DNA of 24,122 nt from Rhodospirillaceae bacterium UBA6608 (GTDB lineage Bacteria; Pseudomonadota; Alphaproteobacteria; Rhodospirillales_A; Casp-alpha2), in NCBI GenBank assembly GCA_002433335.1, contig DJHY01000245.1:12880-37001 (forward strand). Direction: 5' to 3'. Of this stretch, positions 23,045-24,122 are shown in pieces; positions within the stretch are counted from its first letter, which is position 1, and every line of letters begins with the position of its first letter. A model generated the notes under the pieces. The model made no database searches. It was not told the origin of the DNA and was given only the letters and a program-made list of their open reading frames with translations. Both the position numbers and the translations under genes were made by a program.

Positions 23045-24122
23045 TGAACAAAAATTTCGTTATTTTTTACTGGCACGTCTTTACGAAGCGGGATTGGGGC
23101 CGCTTCCTTTGCGACGAAATGTCGGCGCGCGGATACAATGTCCGCGTCGTCCAGGTCGGCCCGGCGATCGACAACCTGAGTCTCGCCGAAATCGAGCGCG
23201 GTAATTTCGCGGCGGTTCCGCAAGCGGAAACCCCGCGGACGAAAGACGACATCGAACGCATCCTCGACGATTTGAACGAACAGGATCTGTTGTTCGTGTT
23301 CGTCCCGGTCACCGCCCGTTACCTATGGCTGTTGGTTCAGATCGGAAAAAGAAACCTAAAGTACGCCCATCTGACATTGGGGCGCTTGCCGCAGCGGCTC
23401 GACCCGACGTTGCTCATCCGCAGGAAGCCGCTACTCGCGCTTCGCGCCTACGGCGCGGCGCTTTTCCATCTTCTTTATCGCGTCAGATATCACCTGAAGC
23501 TGGTTTGCAGCCTGGGCTTGGACTATTTCCGCATCCCGCCGCCGTTCGTCTGGGTTCGCGCGGGCTCTCATACAGAGCCTCTGTCCACGGAAGGAATCGG
23601 GTTAGGCCGATGCAACGTCTTGGACGTGGAATCCTTCGACGTCGCACAGGCGCGACGCATCGAATCGCACCCCCCCATAGGTCCCGCCGAAGGCCAATCC
23701 GGCCGCTATGCGGTCTACGTCGATGAGTCTCTATACAACCACCCGGATTACTTGCTGCATAATGCTGCTTCGCCGATCGAGCCGGACCGCTTCTTTCCCG
23801 CACTGAAACGCTTTTTCGAACAGCTTGAAAATGTGCTCGACCTGAAGATCGTCATCGCCCTGCATCCTAAATCGAATTATTCGGCGCAGGAAAAGGCGGC
23901 CTATTTTGGATCGCGTGAAACCTTCGATCGGCAAACGCCGGAACTTATCTACGGCGCCGAGTTCGCCTTGATGCACAACAGCACGGCCTTGTCTTACGCC
24001 GTTATCTGGCGCAAGCCGGTTTTGTTCGTGACCAGCGATTCGATAAACGAATCTTGGCTCTGTGCGGATCTGGAACTCCGCACCAATTTGATCGGACAGC
24101 CGACAGTGAACTTGGACCGCCT
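23044..24122 (+). CDS. Truncated GT-B-like protein, possible glycan transferase
   Basis: An open frame of 359 codons runs off the right edge. It starts MNKNFVIFYWHVFTKRDWGR, with ATG overlapping the preceding TGA, so it belongs to the operon. The N-terminal third looks like a Rossmann domain (FLCDEMSARGYNVRVVQVG, DLLFVFVPV). Near the end LKIVIALHPKSNYS, then ELIYGAEFALMHNSTALSYA and WRKPVLFV resemble the donor-side half of GT-B glycosyltransferases and capsule/teichoic-acid-type glycerophosphotransferases, where such a segment marks a surveyed Ser/Thr-containing nucleotide-sugar pocket. No signal peptide or transmembrane segment is obvious apart from a hydrophobic stretch around LALRAYGAALFHLLYR. 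A glycosyltransferase role is inferred, and the family is not identified. Confidence 0.7.
   Translation, partial: MNKNFVIFYWHVFTKRDWGRFLCDEMSARGYNVRVVQVGPAIDNLSLAEIERGNFAAVPQAETPRTKDDIERILDDLNEQDLLFVFVPVTARYLWLLVQIGKRNLKYAHLTLGRLPQRLDPTLLIRRKPLLALRAYGAALFHLLYRVRYHLKLVCSLGLDYFRIPPPFVWVRAGSHTEPLSTEGIGLGRCNVLDVESFDVAQARRIESHPPIGPAEGQSGRYAVYVDESLYNHPDYLLHNAASPIEPDRFFPALKRFFEQLENVLDLKIVIALHPKSNYSAQEKAAYFGSRETFDRQTPELIYGAEFALMHNSTALSYAVIWRKPVLFVTSDSINESWLCADLELRTNLIGQPTVNLDR

Overview
The window looks like high-GC alphaproteobacterial DNA. The rsmB - heparinase II/III pair at the left edge and the protein sequences resemble Rhodospirillales-type genomes, but I cannot name a genus. No rRNA, tRNA, IS element or CRISPR array is visible. 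All genes are densely packed. The only sizeable gene-free stretches are 6093-6270 (about 178 bp, promoter plus operator), 7455-7585 (about 131 bp, large hairpin with an ops-like element) and 15666-15928 (about 263 bp, divergent promoter region).

Layout. (a) 1-3122: left flank with the start of an unidentified minus-strand gene, rsmB (16S rRNA m5C methyltransferase) and a heparinase II/III-family protein. (b) 3205-6092: an O-antigen ligase/polymerase-like membrane protein, convergent with an ArnT-like GT-C glycosyltransferase. (c) 6219-7585: a regulatory module. A winged-helix regulator sits behind a sigma70-like promoter that overlaps a perfect 15-bp inverted repeat. It is coupled to a NusG/RfaH-type antitermination paralogue, and that gene is followed by a strong hairpin whose right arm contains GCGGTAGC, the core of the enterobacterial RfaH 'ops' element. 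(d) 7586-14893: a tight plus-strand operon for an unusual sugar: DegT aminotransferase, HddC/PtmE-like nucleotidyltransferase, a CBS-pair/GHMP-kinase fusion, a TIM-barrel isomerase, a NeuB-family synthase, an SDR epimerase/dehydratase and a second DegT aminotransferase. (e) 14913-15665: a lone minus-strand phytanoyl-CoA-dioxygenase-like Fe(II)/2OG enzyme. (f) 15929-24122: a second plus-strand operon: NeuD/PglD-like acyltransferase, stand-alone NRPS adenylation enzyme, carrier-protein/AAC(3) fusion, formyltransferase, WbmS-like deacetylase-fold protein, SAM methyltransferase, SpsF-like cytidylyltransferase and a truncated GT-B-like protein.

Interpretation. The region is a surface-glycan locus (O-antigen, capsule or glycosylated surface protein) built round a nonulosonic-acid-like or related 2-keto-3-deoxy sugar. 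NeuB-type condensation with phosphoenolpyruvate and SpsF-type CMP activation would frame the pathway. The most interesting part is 15929-20196. There an amino-acid-type adenylation enzyme, a carrier domain fused to an AAC(3)-type N-acyltransferase and a formyltransferase are translationally coupled. This suggests an aminoacyl group is loaded on the carrier, transferred to an amino-sugar amine and possibly capped with formyl. The regulator, NusG paralogue and ops-like hairpin suggest RfaH-like processive antitermination of the operon. All functional assignments come from reading motifs by eye; no database search was run.
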